Origin: Pseudomonadota bacterium | Lineage (GTDB): Bacteria; Pseudomonadota; Alphaproteobacteria; Rhizobiales; Beijerinckiaceae | Direction of reading: 5' to 3' | Assembly: GCA_023452965.1 (NCBI GenBank) | Contig: JAEXUU010000584.1 | Coordinates: 1 to 7,681, forward strand | Length of the DNA: 7,681 bases | Part shown: piece by piece, positions 1-5,562 of the stretch | Layout of the letters: each line of letters opens with the position of its first letter | How positions within the stretch are numbered: position 1 is the first letter of the stretch | The notes under the pieces: model-generated | What the model was told of the DNA's origin: nothing | The model's input: the letters and a program-made list of their open reading frames with translations, nothing else | Databases searched by the model: none | Made by a program: the position numbers and the translations under genes

Positions 1-1
1 G

Positions 2-172
2 GATCCACGCATCTCGATCCAGATCGCCTTCGCCTATTGGCGCGACCGCAACCTCAACGCCGCCGCCGACCGCGACGACGCGGCGCGCGTCACGCAACTG
101 ATCAATGGCGGCGCCAACGGCCTCGCCGACCGCCGGCAATTGCTGGCGACGGCGAAAGGCATCTGGGTTTAG
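2..172 (+). CDS. C-terminal fragment of a GH19-type chitinase/endolysin-like protein (5' end outside window)
   Basis: The frame starting at position 2 is open from the window edge to a TAG at 170-172 and gives the last 56 residues of a protein. The tail contains AFAYWRDRNLNAAAD, then a V-T-Q-L-INGG-x-NGLADRR segment. This matches my memory of the C-terminal end of glycoside hydrolase family 19 proteins (class I chitinase-like fold, including phage and bacterial endolysins), where a YW-x-x-R-x-LN-x-x-AD segment precedes V-T-x-x-INGG-x-x-GL-x-DR. Such enzymes cleave beta-1,4 links in chitin or peptidoglycan. The catalytic glutamates and any signal peptide would lie upstream, so activity and location cannot be judged. 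It could be a chromosomal cell-wall enzyme or a phage-derived lysin; nothing else here suggests a prophage. The family call rests on about 50 residues of motif recognition. Confidence 0.75.
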   Translation, partial: DPRISIQIAFAYWRDRNLNAAADRDDAARVTQLINGGANGLADRRQLLATAKGIWV

Positions 173-317
173 ATCGGGCAGCCTGCCCGGGGGACGAAAT
201 CGATCCGGATCGCCCGTCGGCCGCGATAGGTCGGAATTCACCCGATCGGCTTAAACCTTTCGCAACGGCAGGCGGCCATAACGGGCGCGCCTCTCGCCAC
301 CTGCCGCAGAGTATGTC

Positions 318-1532
318 TTGCCGCTGGACTACAATTCGCTGCTGACGGCCTTTGCGCTTTCCGGTTGCGGATTGGCGATCACCTTCTTCGTCAGCTGGCT
401 GGCCTCCAGGACGGAACGATTCCTGATCGCCTGGACTTTCGGCGTGGCGTTCATGGCGCTCGGCGTGCTGATCTACAGCTGGTACGCCCAGACCATGTCG
501 CCGGCTGTCGGCGCCGCCGGATACACGATCCTGCTGACCGGCCTCGCCTTCGTGTTCGGCGCCGGCCGTGAGTTCCGCACTGGCATCCTGCCCTGGCGCA
601 GCATGACCGTCATGGCGATCGTCTCGTCGCTCGCCATGGCCGTGCCGATGCTGGCGGGCTACAACGGCGTCGCCATCGTCATGCTCAACGTGGCGGCGAC
701 GATCATCCTCCTGATCACAGCCTGGGATTACTGGCTCGGACGCGCCGAAGCCCGGTTGGCCATCCCGCTGCTGACGGTTCTTTACGTCCTGACAGGGCTT
801 TCCTTCGTTCCCTGTGCCATCCTGCTGCTGCTGGATGGCGAGTGGCGCCTGTCGCAGGCTCCATCGAACTGGGCCGAAGACCTCAACATCGTCGTCTGCC
901 TGCTCACCCTTTCCGGTATCGGCGCGCTGTCCCTGGCGCTCAACCAGGCGCGGCTGGCGCGCGGCCACAAGCGCGATGCCGAGATCGATCCGCTCACCGG
1001 CCTGCTCAACCGGCGGGCGCTGCTCAGCCGTATCGAAGACATCAAAGGCCCCGCCGCGCTCATCATCTTCGACATGGACCACTTCAAGACGACCAACGAC
1101 GTCCATGGTCATCTGGCAGGCGACGAGGTGCTGCGAAGCTTCGGGAAGATCCTGACGCTGTCCGCCCGATCAAAGGGGCTCGCAGCGCGGCTCGGAGGCG
1201 AGGAGTTCGCGCTGCTGCTGCCAGGTGCCTCGCTGGTCACGGCGGCAAAGCTGGCCGATGGCGTGCGCAGGCGCCTCGCCAAGCGCCATTTCAGCGGGAA
1301 TGGCGGTTCGTTCACGAGCACTGTCAGTGCCGGTGTCGCCTGGTCCGAGCAAAGCGTCATCGATTTCGACACGCTCCTGCACGACGCCGACAAGGCTCTC
1401 TATGCAGCCAAGCGGAACGGTCGCGACCGGGTCGCCGTCAGCACGGACGACACGGAACTCCTGGCCCATAGCTGGCCGCCGGCGGAGGGCCGACGCGATG
1501 CTGCCGAGCTCGTCCGACTCAAGGTCGGCTAG
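318..1532 (+). CDS. Membrane-anchored diguanylate cyclase (GGDEF domain)
   Basis: The 404-residue protein probably makes cyclic di-GMP from two GTP at the inner membrane. Residues 1-210 hold six or seven hydrophobic segments (about 8-28, 34-56, 62-82, 95-114, 117-140, 147-172, 187-208), a likely membrane sensor of no family I recognise. The GGDEF domain spans about 220-380 and looks catalytically intact: DPLTGLLNRR at 224-233, metal-site D252 in DMDHFK, N260 and D261, GHLAGDE at 264-270, and GGEEF at 293-297. The product-inhibition I-site, normally RxxD five residues before the GG, reads R-S-K-G at 284-287, so its aspartate is missing. There is no EAL or HD-GYP domain. The start is TTG at 318: the frame is closed by a stop at 279-281, no ATG lies between, and the first in-frame ATG would remove the first membrane segments. 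The ribosome-binding site is weak (GCAGAG). The 145-base gap before it shows no convincing promoter. Confidence 0.9.
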   Translation: MPLDYNSLLTAFALSGCGLAITFFVSWLASRTERFLIAWTFGVAFMALGVLIYSWYAQTMSPAVGAAGYTILLTGLAFVFGAGREFRTGILPWRSMTVMAIVSSLAMAVPMLAGYNGVAIVMLNVAATIILLITAWDYWLGRAEARLAIPLLTVLYVLTGLSFVPCAILLLLDGEWRLSQAPSNWAEDLNIVVCLLTLSGIGALSLALNQARLARGHKRDAEIDPLTGLLNRRALLSRIEDIKGPAALIIFDMDHFKTTNDVHGHLAGDEVLRSFGKILTLSARSKGLAARLGGEEFALLLPGASLVTAAKLADGVRRRLAKRHFSGNGGSFTSTVSAGVAWSEQSVIDFDTLLHDADKALYAAKRNGRDRVAVSTDDTELLAHSWPPAEGRRDAAELVRLKVG

Positions 1533-1549
1533 CGCGAAAGGCGATGCGA

Positions 1550-1578
1550 GCCGGCCGCGCTGCTCAGCCGTGGCCGGC
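1550..1578. terminator. Inverted repeat at convergent gene ends, possible bidirectional terminator
   Basis: GCCGGCC at 1550-1556 pairs perfectly with GGCCGGC at 1572-1578 across a 15-base loop. It lies in the 31-base gap between the cyclase stop (1532) and the PLP enzyme stop (1564) and runs into the end of the latter. Neither strand has a T-run after it, so it is not a classical intrinsic terminator. In DNA this GC-rich, a 7-base GC-only stem can arise by chance. Confidence 0.25.
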
Positions 1579-2718
1579 CTTCAGCGCCTGGTCGAGATCG
1601 GCGTAGAGATCCTCGACATCCTCGATGCCGGTGGAAAGGCGCAGCAGATCGGGCGGGCAGGGCGAGCCCGCGCCCTCGATCGAGGCGCGATGCTCGATCA
1701 GGCTCTCGACGCCGCCGAGCGATGTCGCGCGCTTGTACAGCTCGACATGGGCCGCCGCCTTGATCGCGGCCTGCTCGCCGCCGCTGACCTGGATCGAGAG
1801 CATGTAGCCGAAGCCGCCCTGCATCTGGCGCGCCGCGATATCGTGGCCGGGATGCTGCGGCAGGCCGGGATAGAGCACGCGCGAAACCAGCGGATGGGCC
1901 GAGAGCTTCTGGGCTAGTGTCATGGCCGAGGCCGACTGGCGCTCCTGCCTGACATGGAGCGTGCGCATGCCGCGCATCAGCAGGTAGGCCTCGAACGGGC
2001 CGAGGATGCCGCCCTGTCCCTTGCGGACGGTCTTGATCCGGGCCCAGAATTCGTCGTCCTCACGGGCGCAGAGCGCGCCGGCGACGACGTCGGAATGGCC
2101 GTTCAGTACCTTGGTCGCGGCGTGCATGACGATGTCGGCGCCGAGCGTCAGCGGGCGGGTATGGACCGGGGAGGCGCAGGTCGAGTCGACTGCGAGCCTG
2201 GCGCCGGCGGCATGGGCGATCTCGGCGACGGCGGCGATATCGGTGATGGTCCAGAGTGGGTTCGACGGCGTCTCCGCCCAGATGAGCTTGGTGACGCCGG
2301 GCTTCACCGCGGCCTTCAACGCAGCGAGGTCATCGGTCTCGACGAACTCGATCTTCAGCCCCCAGCGCGTCGCCTCGGTCAGGAGCCAGGCCCGCAGCGC
2401 CCAGTACATCACCTTGGAAGCAACGACATGGTCGCCGGGGGAGAGCGCCTGGAACACGGCGGTCGCGGCGGCCATGCCGGAGCCGAACAGCAGGGCGCCG
2501 GCCTTGGCTTCCTCGAGCATGGCGAGCACGGCCTGCGCCTCGTGCACCGTCTCATTGTCCGGCCGGCCATAGATGAAGCCCGAGGAGTAGGCGTTGTCCT
2601 CGTCGCGGATATAGGTGGTCGATACGTGGATCGGCGGCACGACCCCCTTGGTCAGCGGGTCGATCTTGCCCATGGCCTGGGCGGCGAGCGAACGGGGATG
2701 CAGCGGGCGCTTGGTCAT
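1564..2718 (-). CDS. Cystathionine gamma-synthase family PLP-dependent enzyme
   Basis: The 384-residue protein belongs to the Cys/Met metabolism (trans-sulfuration) PLP enzymes, fold type I, cytoplasmic. Family members do gamma-replacement or gamma/beta-elimination on O-acyl-homoserine, cystathionine or methionine. Visible motifs: Y50 and R52 in YGRPDNET (phosphate binding from the partner subunit), FGSGMAA at 78-84 (phosphate-binding region), D178 in VDST (pyridine nitrogen), Schiff-base lysine K203 in ATKVLNGHSD, TSLGGVESLIEH at 332-343, and R360 in LLRLSTG (substrate carboxylate). Length is normal for the family. The usual Y-G-G-T segment is replaced by M-Y-W-A-L-R-A-W at 104-111, which I associate with a subgroup of uncertain substrate, so no gene symbol is given. 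Start: ATG at 2718 has a GGA-rich stretch a few bases upstream; an in-frame GTG at 2736 would add six residues but has no well-placed ribosome-binding site. The gene is a single unit, convergent with the cyclase and divergent from tspO across 104 bases. Confidence 0.9.
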   Translation of the reverse strand: MTKRPLHPRSLAAQAMGKIDPLTKGVVPPIHVSTTYIRDEDNAYSSGFIYGRPDNETVHEAQAVLAMLEEAKAGALLFGSGMAAATAVFQALSPGDHVVASKVMYWALRAWLLTEATRWGLKIEFVETDDLAALKAAVKPGVTKLIWAETPSNPLWTITDIAAVAEIAHAAGARLAVDSTCASPVHTRPLTLGADIVMHAATKVLNGHSDVVAGALCAREDDEFWARIKTVRKGQGGILGPFEAYLLMRGMRTLHVRQERQSASAMTLAQKLSAHPLVSRVLYPGLPQHPGHDIAARQMQGGFGYMLSIQVSGGEQAAIKAAAHVELYKRATSLGGVESLIEHRASIEGAGSPCPPDLLRLSTGIEDVEDLYADLDQALKAGHG

Positions 2719-2822
2719 GGGCGATCCGATTTCCACTATGTAAGACGTTTCATCTCACCATGATTGCTGCAGCGCAAGAGGCCCGTCTTGCCGGGAGCGC
2801 AGGGACACCCCATCCTTGCCGC

Positions 2823-3332
2823 ATGAGCACGCAGACCGATAGCGCCGATCGTCAGCCGGCAGTGTGGCTGGCCCTTCTCATCGCCATCCTGCCGGTGGTC
2901 GCAGCGTCGCTGGTCGGCAGCGCTGTGACCGTGCCGCAGATCCCGGGCTGGTATGCCGGGCTCGCGAAACCGCCGTTCAATCCGCCGAACTGGCTGTTCG
3001 CGCCGGTCTGGACGACGCTGTTCGCGCTGATGGGCCTTGCCGCCTTCCGCGTGCTGCGCCGCCCGTCCGACACCATCGGCCGCGGCCGGGCGCTGCTGGC
3101 CTATCATGTCCAGCTCGCGCTCAATCTCGCCTGGTCCTGCGTCTTCTTCGGGCTGAACAGCCCGGCCGGCGGGCTCGTCGTCATCGCCTTGCTGATCGCG
3201 GCGATCATCTGGACGATCAGGCGCTTCGCGGCCCTGCCCGACCGGTTCGCGGCCTGGCTGCTGGCGCCCTATCTCGCCTGGGTCTCGTTCGCGGCGGTGC
3301 TCAATCTCTCGATCTGGTGGCTGAACCGCTGA
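2823..3332 (+). CDS. tspO: TspO/MBR family tryptophan-rich sensory protein
   Basis: The 169-residue membrane protein has the five-helix TspO (translocator protein, peripheral benzodiazepine receptor-like) pattern. Hydrophobic segments lie at about 13-34, 59-78, 90-110, 115-132 and 143-166. Family signatures are WY-x-x-LAKPPFNPPNW at 43-57, APVW at 60-63, NLAWS at 101-105, and PYLAWVSFAAVLN at 149-161, with many tryptophans. Bacterial TspO proteins bind porphyrins and other tetrapyrroles; in Rhodobacter TspO represses photosynthesis genes in response to oxygen, but the role here is unknown. ATG at 2823 gives the usual family length. An in-frame ATG at 2760 would add 21 residues (rich in A, G and P) unlike the family N-terminus, and neither start has a strong ribosome-binding site. 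The gene stands alone, divergent from the PLP enzyme and convergent with the response regulator. Confidence 0.93.
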   Translation: MSTQTDSADRQPAVWLALLIAILPVVAASLVGSAVTVPQIPGWYAGLAKPPFNPPNWLFAPVWTTLFALMGLAAFRVLRRPSDTIGRGRALLAYHVQLALNLAWSCVFFGLNSPAGGLVVIALLIAAIIWTIRRFAALPDRFAAWLLAPYLAWVSFAAVLNLSIWWLNR

Positions 3333-3352
3333 GGGCGCGGGGCGGCCTCAGC
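3328..3352. terminator. Hairpin whose arms carry both convergent stop codons, possible bidirectional terminator
   Basis: GCTGAGG at 3328-3334 is perfectly complementary to CCTCAGC at 3346-3352, with an 11-base GC-rich loop. The left arm contains the tspO TGA (3330-3332) and the right arm contains the complement of the response regulator TGA (3348-3350). A hairpin centred on the 15-base gap between two converging genes is well placed to end transcription both ways. No T-run follows on either strand, so its strength is uncertain. Confidence 0.4.
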
Positions 3353-3722
3353 TGATCGAGCGCTCGATCACCCGCATCACGGTCTCGCGCAGCTCGGCGA
3401 TGGTGAACGGCTTGGCCATCACCTCGGCCACGATGGTCTCCAGGCTCTTGGCGCGCTCGCGCTGCTCGGCATAGCCGGTCATCAGCATGATGGTGAGGTC
3501 GGGGAATTCGCGCTTCGCGGCGAGGGCGAGTGCGATGCCGTCCATCAGCGGCATGCGGATATCTGTGAGCAGCAGGTCGAAGCGGCCCTTCTCCGCCATC
3601 AGGACCTCGAGCGCCTCGGCGCCGTCGCCCGCCATCATGCAATCATGCCCGTCCATGGCGAGGCCGCGCGCGACGAGCATGCGCAGAGTTTCCTCGTCAT
3701 CGACCACCAGGATGCGGGACAT
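3348..3722 (-). CDS. Single-domain response regulator (CheY-like receiver, CpdR-like)
   Basis: The 124-residue protein is one receiver domain with no output domain. Conserved residues are all present: acidic pocket D8/D9 in VVDDEE, phospho-acceptor D54 in LLLTDIRMP, switch threonine T82 in MTGYAE, aromatic switch position about F106, and K104 in the KPF motif. It should be phosphorylated by a histidine kinase or phosphotransfer protein and act by protein-protein contact. The segment LALAAKREFPDLTIMLMTGYAEQRERA resembles alphaproteobacterial regulators often labelled CpdR-like. Caulobacter CpdR controls ClpXP proteolysis, but rhizobial CpdR as I remember it differs after the MTG motif, so this may be a paralogue; I give no symbol. 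It starts 4 bases after the hpt stop, with GGGGA about 9 bases before its ATG inside the 3' end of hpt, so the two are almost certainly co-transcribed. The last codons form an 18-base palindrome. Confidence 0.92.
   Translation of the reverse strand: MSRILVVDDEETLRMLVARGLAMDGHDCMMAGDGAEALEVLMAEKGRFDLLLTDIRMPLMDGIALALAAKREFPDLTIMLMTGYAEQRERAKSLETIVAEVMAKPFTIAELRETVMRVIERSIS
3353..3370. repeat. 18-base perfect palindrome at the end of the response regulator gene
   Basis: TGATCGAGCGCTCGATCA reads the same on both strands with no spacer and lies one base inside the end of the stop-codon hairpin at 3328-3352. It encodes part of the C-terminal V-I-E-R-S-I-S of the regulator, so codon choice (two ATC codons around GAG-CGC-TCG) can produce it without any function. 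It could extend the adjacent hairpin or be a protein site; nothing decides between these. Confidence 0.5.
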
Positions 3723-3726
3723 CGAC

Positions 3727-4287
3727 TCAGATCCCCGGCAGGCCGGCCTGATCGGCGGTCTCGATCACGCCGACATAGGGGAGCTGGCGATAGGAATGGG
3801 CGACGTCCATGCCGTAGCCGACGACGAAATAGTCGGGGCATTCGAAGCCGACATATTCGGCCTCGATGTTGACCGCGCGCTTGGCCGGCTTCTCGAGCAG
3901 GACAGCGCTCGAGACCTTGGCCGCGCCGCGCGCCGCCAGCAGATCCTTGGCGAAGGCCAGGGTGCGCCCGGATTCGAGGATGTCGTCGACCAGCAGGACC
4001 TGCCGGCCCCTGACATCGCTCTGCACGTCGCGCAGGATCTCGACCTGGCCGGAGGAGATGGTGGCGGCGCGGTAGCTCGAGAGATGGACGAACTCGACCT
4101 GCGGCGCCATGCCGGCGCGGTGCATGGCCCGGATCAGGTCGGCCACGAACATGAAGCTGCCCTTGAGCACGGCGACGACCAGCAGGTCAGGCGGCGAATC
4201 GGCGGCGATCTCCGCTGCCATCTCGGCATTGCGGGCGGCGATGGCGGCTTCGTCGTAGAGGACCCGGATACGCTGGGATTGGGGCAT
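3727..4287 (-). CDS. hpt: Hypoxanthine phosphoribosyltransferase
   Basis: The 186-residue cytoplasmic enzyme transfers the ribose-5-phosphate of PRPP to hypoxanthine (and usually guanine) to make IMP or GMP in purine salvage. Visible features are the pyrophosphate loop LKGS at 41-44, the flexible-loop SSY at 70-72 followed by SSG at 78-80, the PRPP motif VLLVDDILESGRT at 97-109, K133 in LLEK (purine O6 contact by analogy with human K165), and YVGFECPDYFVVGYGMD at 145-161. Length is typical. In the PRPP motif, the position of the human general base D137 is E105 here; I recall DDILESG as common in alphaproteobacterial Hpt. The ATG at 4287 is preceded by a strong ribosome-binding site, GGAAGGA (complement of 4298-4304). 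It is the first gene of a two-gene unit with the response regulator and lies 126 bases after the zinc-ribbon gene on the same strand, so it may also be reached by read-through from there. Confidence 0.95.
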   Translation of the reverse strand: MPQSQRIRVLYDEAAIAARNAEMAAEIAADSPPDLLVVAVLKGSFMFVADLIRAMHRAGMAPQVEFVHLSSYRAATISSGQVEILRDVQSDVRGRQVLLVDDILESGRTLAFAKDLLAARGAAKVSSAVLLEKPAKRAVNIEAEYVGFECPDYFVVGYGMDVAHSYRQLPYVGVIETADQAGLPGI

Positions 4288-4368
4288 CGTCTGGCATTCC
4301 TTCCGGGCTCCGGCGCCCGTTAGCGCCGCCCCATGATCGCGGCTGAAACTGGCACTATCGATAACCCC

Positions 4369-4396
4369 GGCGGGCGGACAATTGAAGACCGCCGCC
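4369..4396 (-). terminator. Bulged stem-loop after the zinc-ribbon gene, weak terminator candidate
   Basis: On the - strand, GGCGGCGG (complement of 4389-4396) can pair with CCGCCCGCC (complement of 4369-4377) in an 8-base stem with one bulge and an 11-base loop, starting 17 bases after the zinc-ribbon stop. There is no U-run after it. It could weaken read-through into hpt or be incidental. Confidence 0.2.
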
Positions 4397-4413
4397 GTAA
4401 TGCTATGGGGGTA

Positions 4414-5268
4414 TCAGTTCGCGTTGGCGAGCGTCGCCTGCGCGGCCGCGCCGAAACGAACCTGGACGGAGCGGCCGTTTTCCGGCGGCGCCGCCAGCCG
4501 CGCCCGGAAGCGCACCAGCTCGGCCGGTTCGAGCACCGGCCGGGGCGGTTCGGCCGTCCAAGTGTAGAGCACCTGCCCGGCCTCGTCCTTCACCGCGACC
4601 GTGATTGGCGGCAGCTTCGTCTTGGTCCGGGCGATGTTGGTCACGTCGCCCTCGACCACCAGGAAGCGGCCTTGCGCATCCTGGACGAGTTCGCTTTCGA
4701 CGGCGCTGAAGGCAAGCCCACGCAGATTGATCGGCAGTCCTAGCCTTTCATACAGCGCGGCGAATTGCGGCACGGTTCGGACCACTGCATTGCGCTGCCA
4801 GAGCGCGAGGCCGAGCAGGCCGAGGCCGGCAAGCACGATTGCGGCGGGGGTGCTGACCGGCAGGCGCGATGGCGATCTGATTGCCGCCATCCAGCCTTTC
4901 GCGCGCGTCTGCTTGTGTGGCTTGGCCTGCCTGCGCGGCTTGGCCGGCGTCGGCGCCACCGCATCGTTGCGCTCGGCGGCGAGGGCCGAGACGCTTTCCT
5001 CGATCTCGGCGGCGCGGCGCAGTTCTTCCGCCAGCAGGGCGTTGGTCTCGTCCTCGCTCGGAGCGCTTGGGAATTCCTGCTCCGCGATCGCGTCGATGGC
5101 GGGCTGCGGCTCGTCCGGCTCCTGCTCCACGATCGGCGAAAGCGGGGCGGGCGCCTCGACCTGCCAGGCTGTCTGGCAGGAGGCGCAGCGGACCTTGCGA
5201 CCGGACGGTCCGATCTTGGCCTCGTCGAGCTCGTAGCGGCTGGCGCAGGAGGGGCAGACGATCAGCAT
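4414..5268 (-). CDS. MJ0042-type zinc-ribbon, single-pass membrane protein with DUF3426-like C-terminal domain
   Basis: The 284-residue protein has three parts. Residues 1-36 are a zinc ribbon of the MJ0042 type: C5-P-S-C8 and C28-A-S-C31, with the Y/F-x-L/V-x and G-R-K-V-R-C spacing usual for it. Residues 40-135 are a low-complexity linker, first acidic and proline-rich, then basic (K/R-rich at about 110-135). A membrane segment lies at about 141-157. After it, residues 195-272 resemble DUF3426 (VVEGDVTNIARTKTKLPPI, then R-F-R-A-R-L), a beta-rich domain probably in the periplasm. Positive-inside charges before the helix agree with a cytoplasmic zinc ribbon. No biochemical role is established that I know of. 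It is divergent from ftsE over 294 bases, a neighbourhood I recall from several Hyphomicrobiales, which hints at an envelope or division link but does not show one. ATG at 5268 places the ribbon at the very N-terminus, as expected. Confidence 0.88.
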   Translation of the reverse strand: MLIVCPSCASRYELDEAKIGPSGRKVRCASCQTAWQVEAPAPLSPIVEQEPDEPQPAIDAIAEQEFPSAPSEDETNALLAEELRRAAEIEESVSALAAERNDAVAPTPAKPRRQAKPHKQTRAKGWMAAIRSPSRLPVSTPAAIVLAGLGLLGLALWQRNAVVRTVPQFAALYERLGLPINLRGLAFSAVESELVQDAQGRFLVVEGDVTNIARTKTKLPPITVAVKDEAGQVLYTWTAEPPRPVLEPAELVRFRARLAAPPENGRSVQVRFGAAAQATLANAN

Positions 5269-5409
5269 GGCCTTCGGGTGGTCGCTCCGCGCAGTGTTGG
5301 TCTAAGGCCGGCTGGAAGGCGCGGCGATGGTGCCCGAACCTCTTTGTTCCCGGCGGTGCGCCAGCGCAGCCATGCCGGGAGGCGGTTCGTCCAGCCATTG
5401 GCGCAATTT

Positions 5410-5428
5410 ATGGTTAACGTCGCGTAAA
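5410..5428. promoter_or_regulatory. Candidate CtrA-binding site upstream of ftsEX
   Basis: In the divergent region, 5414-5428 reads TTAA, seven bases, then TAAA, one mismatch from the CtrA consensus TTAA-N7-TTAA. Overlapping it, the - strand of 5410-5417 is TTAACCAT, the exact 8-base half-site form described for rhizobial CtrA targets. AT-rich motifs stand out in this GC-rich gap. The site is 135 bases before the ftsE start and 142 bases before the zinc-ribbon start, so it could serve either gene. No matching -35/-10 elements were identified with confidence. The rest of 5269-5562 holds a possible 16-codon ORF (5468-5518), a spaced 7-base inverted repeat (5442-5448 with 5474-5480) and the ftsE ribosome-binding site. 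Confidence 0.35.
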
Positions 5429-5552
5429 GCCGGTGCTTCTACGGGAAGAATTGCGGGGAGCGACGGCATGACCCTTCCCGCGGGCGGGTGCTCCGGGTGT
5501 AGGATCGCGGCTCGGTGAGGCCGGCGAAGCCCGATTCGGGGCGTGGCGAGAT

Positions 5553-5557
5553 AGGAG
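5553..5557 (+). promoter_or_regulatory. Ribosome-binding site that fixes the ftsE TTG start
   Basis: AGGAG at 5553-5557 sits five bases before TTG at 5563, close to ideal spacing. The alternative GTG at 5515 has only a distant AGGA. The site therefore supports the shorter FtsE that begins directly at the conserved V-R-F-E-N-V segment. Confidence 0.8.
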
Positions 5558-5562
5558 CAGAG

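Noticed and set aside
176..188. GGGCAG-C-CTGCCC inverted repeat just after the GH19-like stop codon
   Set aside because: The loop would be only one base with full pairing and no T-run follows; too weak to call a terminator.
201..212. 12-base palindrome CGATCCGGATCG before the diguanylate cyclase
   Set aside because: Such palindromes are expected by chance in DNA rich in CGATC/GGATC, and no second copy or promoter gives it context.
102..1112. Long - strand open frame (336 codons) opposite the diguanylate cyclase
   Set aside because: Its translation is R/G/D/H/Q-rich without domain motifs, typical of the antisense frame of a GC-rich gene, and the + strand carries a clear GGDEF protein.
1514..1528. 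CCGAC-TCAAG-GTCGG short hairpin at the end of the cyclase gene
   Set aside because: Five-base stem inside coding sequence without a T-run; likely incidental.
1954..2763. + strand open frame (269 codons) opposite the PLP enzyme
   Set aside because: G/R/D/H-rich translation without motifs; shadow of the PLP enzyme frame.
2719..2822. Search for promoters and an operator in the divergent gap between the PLP enzyme and tspO
   Set aside because: I could not find -35/-10 pairs or an inverted repeat that I would defend, though promoters must lie near here for both genes.
3487..4323. + strand open frame (278 codons) opposite hpt and the response regulator
   Set aside because: Crosses two real genes on the other strand and shows no recognisable domain.
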